Source of the DNA: Thermoproteota archaeon
GTDB lineage: Archaea > Thermoproteota > Methanomethylicia > Nezhaarchaeales > WYZ-LMO8
NCBI GenBank assembly: GCA_011605835.1
Contig: JAAOZJ010000058.1
Coordinates: 1-15,113 of the forward strand
Length of the DNA: 15,113 nt
Direction: 5' to 3'
In this document: positions 12,803-15,113 of the stretch, in pieces
Layout of the letters: every line of letters begins with the position of its first letter
How positions within the stretch are numbered: the first letter of the stretch is position 1
Notes under the pieces: generated by a model
Databases searched by the model: none
The model's input: the letters and a program-made list of their open reading frames with translations, nothing else
What the model was told of the DNA's origin: nothing
Made by a program: the position numbers and the translations under genes

Positions 12803-14716
12803 TCAGCGCACCCTTACAGAGTTCAAGAAGCTGGGCGCGTCCACCGGGACCTTATAGAACTTCTCTATGTTAGAGGCTAAGCTCGCAGTCTTCTCGTCCT
12901 CGCCGTGGCACAGTATTATCCTGTGGGGCTTTGGCGTCACCCTCTCCACGAACCTCAGTAGCTGTCTCCTATCGCTGTGGCCGCTGAACCCCTCACAGGT
13001 GTGGACCTCCATCTTGACCTTGACTGCCAGAGGCTTGCCGTCGACATAATCGACCACGACCTCCTTAGCCCCCTCTTGAACCGTCCTGCCGAGGGTCCCC
13101 TCGACTTGGTAGGAGACGAATATAAGGGAGTTTCTCTCGTCCTCGGCCATCAGCTTGAAGTACTCGAGGGCAGGGCCGGCGTTCAGCATGCCCGACGTGG
13201 CCATTATTATGCAAGGCTCGCCCTCGACGACGTCGAGACGCTCGCGGCCCTTGGTCATGATCACGAAGTTCTCTGCTAAAAATGGGTTGACGTCCTCGTA
13301 GAGTATCTTGTCCCTGACCTCCCTCGCTAAGCTTTCGGGGTACGCCGTGTGTATCGCCGTGGACTCTTGTATCATGCCCTCGATGTATATGGGTACTGAG
13401 GGTATGAGCTTCTTCTCGACGGCGTTAGCCAGGACCAGCATTATCTCTTGGGCCCTACCGACGGCCAGCACAGGGATTAGCACCTTGCCTCCACGACTCA
13501 GCGTCCTGTTTATTATCTCGACGAGCTTCGCCTCTGTCTCCTCTCTAGACGGCATTACGTCGTTAGGCCCTCCGTAGGTCGACTCCATTATGAGGGTCTC
13601 GAGCCTCGGGAAGACGTACGTGGCTGGCTCGAGGAGCCTCGTCCTCCCGTACTTGAAGTCACCCGTATAAACTATGTTGTGAAGGCCCTCGCCTATGTGG
13701 AGGTGGACCATCGACGAGCCGAGTATGTGGCCTGCGTTGTGCAACGTCAACTTGACCCCAGGAGCTATGTCCGTGACCTCTCCGTGGTTCAGGGCTATTG
13801 TGTGGAGGAGGGCCATCTTCACCTCCCTAATCCCGTATATCGGGGTCCTGCCCTCCTTCTCCGCCACGTCCAAGTAGTCCTTCAATATGAGGGCCATGAG
13901 CATCTTTGTCGGCTCGCTACAGTAGACTGGCCCTCGATAGCCGTACTTGAAGAGCAGGGGCAAGGCTCCGCAGTGGTCTAAGTGCGCGTGTGTTATCACG
14001 ACGGCGCTCAGGGAGTCTATGTCGAAGTCGTCGAGCCAAAACGCCGGAAACTCGCCCATGTAGTCCCTCGCGCCGGGCTTGGCCCCGCAGTCCAGCAGTA
14101 TCTTATCCTCACCCGCTTCAACTAGTATGGACGAGCGGCCGACCTCCCTAAATCCTCCTAGGGCTGTTACCCTTACGTTGTCTATCCTGTAGAGGGGGGT
14201 CCTGTGGATCCTTCTACCAGCCTCCTTTAGCATCTTTAGCCTGTAGTTGCTGTTCTTGTGGAATAGTGTCGAGACTGATTCCACGAACCTGGACTTTAGG
14301 GGCGGGGTCCTGACCGGTACGGGCCTCCAGAAGGTGTACGCGAGGAGCTGCTTGAGGAGCGAGCTGTTCTTGCCTATCACAAGGCCCGGCTTCTTCGCCT
14401 CTATTATCATCTCGCCCATGACGTCGTCGAAGTAGACGTTTGTTATGCCAGCCTCCGGCGGCACTAGCTCGTAGACTATCTTCTTGGCCTCCTCCTTGTC
14501 CTTCCTGACGGCCGGGTCAGGCCTCAGCACTATCCTCTTCCTCAACGCCTTCGCGACCGTTTTAACAACGTCACCGCCTGACAGTAGGACCGCGGGATTC
14601 TTAACGTAGACCGCTATCTCGGGCCCCTCGAAATCTATCCTAGTTACGCCTGCCTCTGGTGGTATGCTCTTTAATATCCCCTCCCTGAGCAACGTCAGGT
14701 GGTTGGATTGCACCAA
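12803..14716 (-). CDS. aCPSF1/FttA: KH-domain beta-CASP ribonuclease and transcription termination factor
   Basis: 637 residues, the standard length. It cuts nascent RNA at U-rich sites and releases RNA polymerase in archaea. The N-terminus has two KH-type domains (1-65 and about 66-140), the second with GLVIGK (111-116). Metallo-beta-lactamase core: HAHLDH (243-248), H330 in NAGHILGSS, D353 in TGDF. Beta-CASP: E378 in MESTYG, then GMIQESTAIHTAYP; SGHSDR with H580; HGE with H604; the C-terminal SVRVR end is typical. The likely start is TTG 14714-14716, with GGAAGGT 7 nt upstream; GTG 14711-14713, 4 nt after AAGGAG, is an equal candidate. It lies 28 nt downstream of the proteasome gene, in one operon. 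Confidence 0.95.
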   Translation of the reverse strand: MVQSNHLTLLREGILKSIPPEAGVTRIDFEGPEIAVYVKNPAVLLSGGDVVKTVAKALRKRIVLRPDPAVRKDKEEAKKIVYELVPPEAGITNVYFDDVMGEMIIEAKKPGLVIGKNSSLLKQLLAYTFWRPVPVRTPPLKSRFVESVSTLFHKNSNYRLKMLKEAGRRIHRTPLYRIDNVRVTALGGFREVGRSSILVEAGEDKILLDCGAKPGARDYMGEFPAFWLDDFDIDSLSAVVITHAHLDHCGALPLLFKYGYRGPVYCSEPTKMLMALILKDYLDVAEKEGRTPIYGIREVKMALLHTIALNHGEVTDIAPGVKLTLHNAGHILGSSMVHLHIGEGLHNIVYTGDFKYGRTRLLEPATYVFPRLETLIMESTYGGPNDVMPSREETEAKLVEIINRTLSRGGKVLIPVLAVGRAQEIMLVLANAVEKKLIPSVPIYIEGMIQESTAIHTAYPESLAREVRDKILYEDVNPFLAENFVIMTKGRERLDVVEGEPCIIMATSGMLNAGPALEYFKLMAEDERNSLIFVSYQVEGTLGRTVQEGAKEVVVDYVDGKPLAVKVKMEVHTCEGFSGHSDRRQLLRFVERVTPKPHRIILCHGEDEKTASLASNIEKFYKVPVDAPSFLNSVRVR

Positions 14717-14744
14717 TCTCCTTACCTTCCGTCTAATGAGGGGA

Positions 14745-15113
14745 TCACATCGAGCTCGATACGAGCTTCTCTTGAGGTATTTCCTCTATTCCTTCTCTAG
14801 ATATCACGACCATGTCGAAGCCTTCCCCAGAGCCGGGGTCCCATTTCATAGCTGCTTTGATCGCCTCTACGGCTATCGGGATAGCTTCCTTCACCTTCAG
14901 GTCGTCCCTGTACCGGGTCTCTAAGATGGCCAGCGCCAGAGGAGAGCCGGAGCCCGTCGCGATGTACTTCTCGTCGGTCATTGTCCCGAAGAGGTCAACG
15001 TTGAACATCTTCGGGCCCTCCTCGTCTATCCCCGCTACTATCACCTGCACTATGTACGGGAAGTACCTTGACGAGAACAATAAATTCGATATCAAGCTTG
15101 CGATTGCTCTGAC
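14745..15113 (-). CDS. psmB: Proteasome beta subunit, C-terminal part (5' end outside window)
   Basis: 123 C-terminal residues, the frame running off the right edge. VRAIASLISNLL and YFPYIVQVIVAGIDEEGP, then ATGSGSPLALAILE and the acidic segment with EAIPIAVEAIKAAMKWDPGS, are typical of archaeal proteasome beta subunits (20S core, Ntn hydrolase fold). The catalytic N-terminal Thr lies outside the window, so I cannot say whether this is the active or the inactive paralogue that crenarchaea carry. ATP-dependent proteolysis partners are not here. It is the upstream gene of the aCPSF1 operon. Confidence 0.93.
   Translation of the reverse strand, partial: VRAIASLISNLLFSSRYFPYIVQVIVAGIDEEGPKMFNVDLFGTMTDEKYIATGSGSPLALAILETRYRDDLKVKEAIPIAVEAIKAAMKWDPGSGEGFDMVVISREGIEEIPQEKLVSSSM

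Noticed and set aside
13679..13981. Several long open frames antisense to aCPSF1, tmcA, cdc6 and the phosphohexomutase
   Set aside because: They mirror the codon pattern of GC-rich genes on the other strand, have no promoters or recognisable domains, and the opposite genes are certain.

Overview
The window reads as a gene-dense hyperthermophilic archaeal chromosome, most likely Crenarchaeota (Desulfurococcales-like; an Ignicoccus-type genome is my guess, from memory only). The evidence is: archaeal information-processing genes (Orc1/Cdc6, aCPSF1/FttA, Lsm, L37e, archaeal TmcA, proteasome beta), TATA boxes placed for leaderless or short-leader mRNAs, about half of the genes starting with GTG or TTG, heavy AGG/AGA use for arginine, a tRNA with an intron in the anticodon loop, and CCA encoded in both tRNA genes.

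Layout. 1-356: the 3' end of an unidentified gene and a convergent hypC (hydrogenase maturation). 383-392: one palindromic TATA box between divergent hypC and a long-type FKBP prolyl isomerase. 1267-4408: a tight + strand operon of an HTH/ACT regulator, TmcA (RNA cytidine acetyltransferase) and a small ASCH-domain protein overlapping the end of tmcA. The ASCH protein resembles the bacterial N4-acetylcytidine amidohydrolase YqfB at two catalytic positions, so the operon may pair the maker of ac4C with an enzyme that recycles it.

4412-5785: a decayed minus-strand gene cut in two by an 892-bp IS200/IS605-type TnpB element (about 4507-5398). Removing the element rejoins the host gene in frame at a TTAC target. 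The tnpB has lost its N-terminal third but keeps the RuvC triad, the zinc finger and a structured right end of the kind that gives omega-RNA. 5883-5992: intron-containing tRNA-Ser(CGA), divergent from a phosphohexomutase gene (6049-7419), again with one shared TATA box.

7409-10253: minus strand, AbrB-PhoU regulator, DUF99 protein and Orc1/Cdc6 (the last two form an operon). 10399-11467: a TtuA/Ncs6-type tRNA thiolase gene just downstream of tRNA-Ala(GGC). 11521-11955: lsm-rpl37e operon, divergent from a PUA-domain gene (12036-12539). 12540-12802: a spacer with hairpins, one doubtful small ORF and a T-rich terminator. 12803-15113: aCPSF1/FttA (KH plus beta-CASP nuclease and termination factor) downstream of a proteasome beta subunit cut by the window edge.

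Most of the region is ordinary RNA-handling and protein-turnover housekeeping. The parts worth a second look are the tmcA-ASCH pairing, the TnpB insertion and its split host gene, the two shared TATA boxes and the altered sugar-binding loop of the phosphohexomutase.
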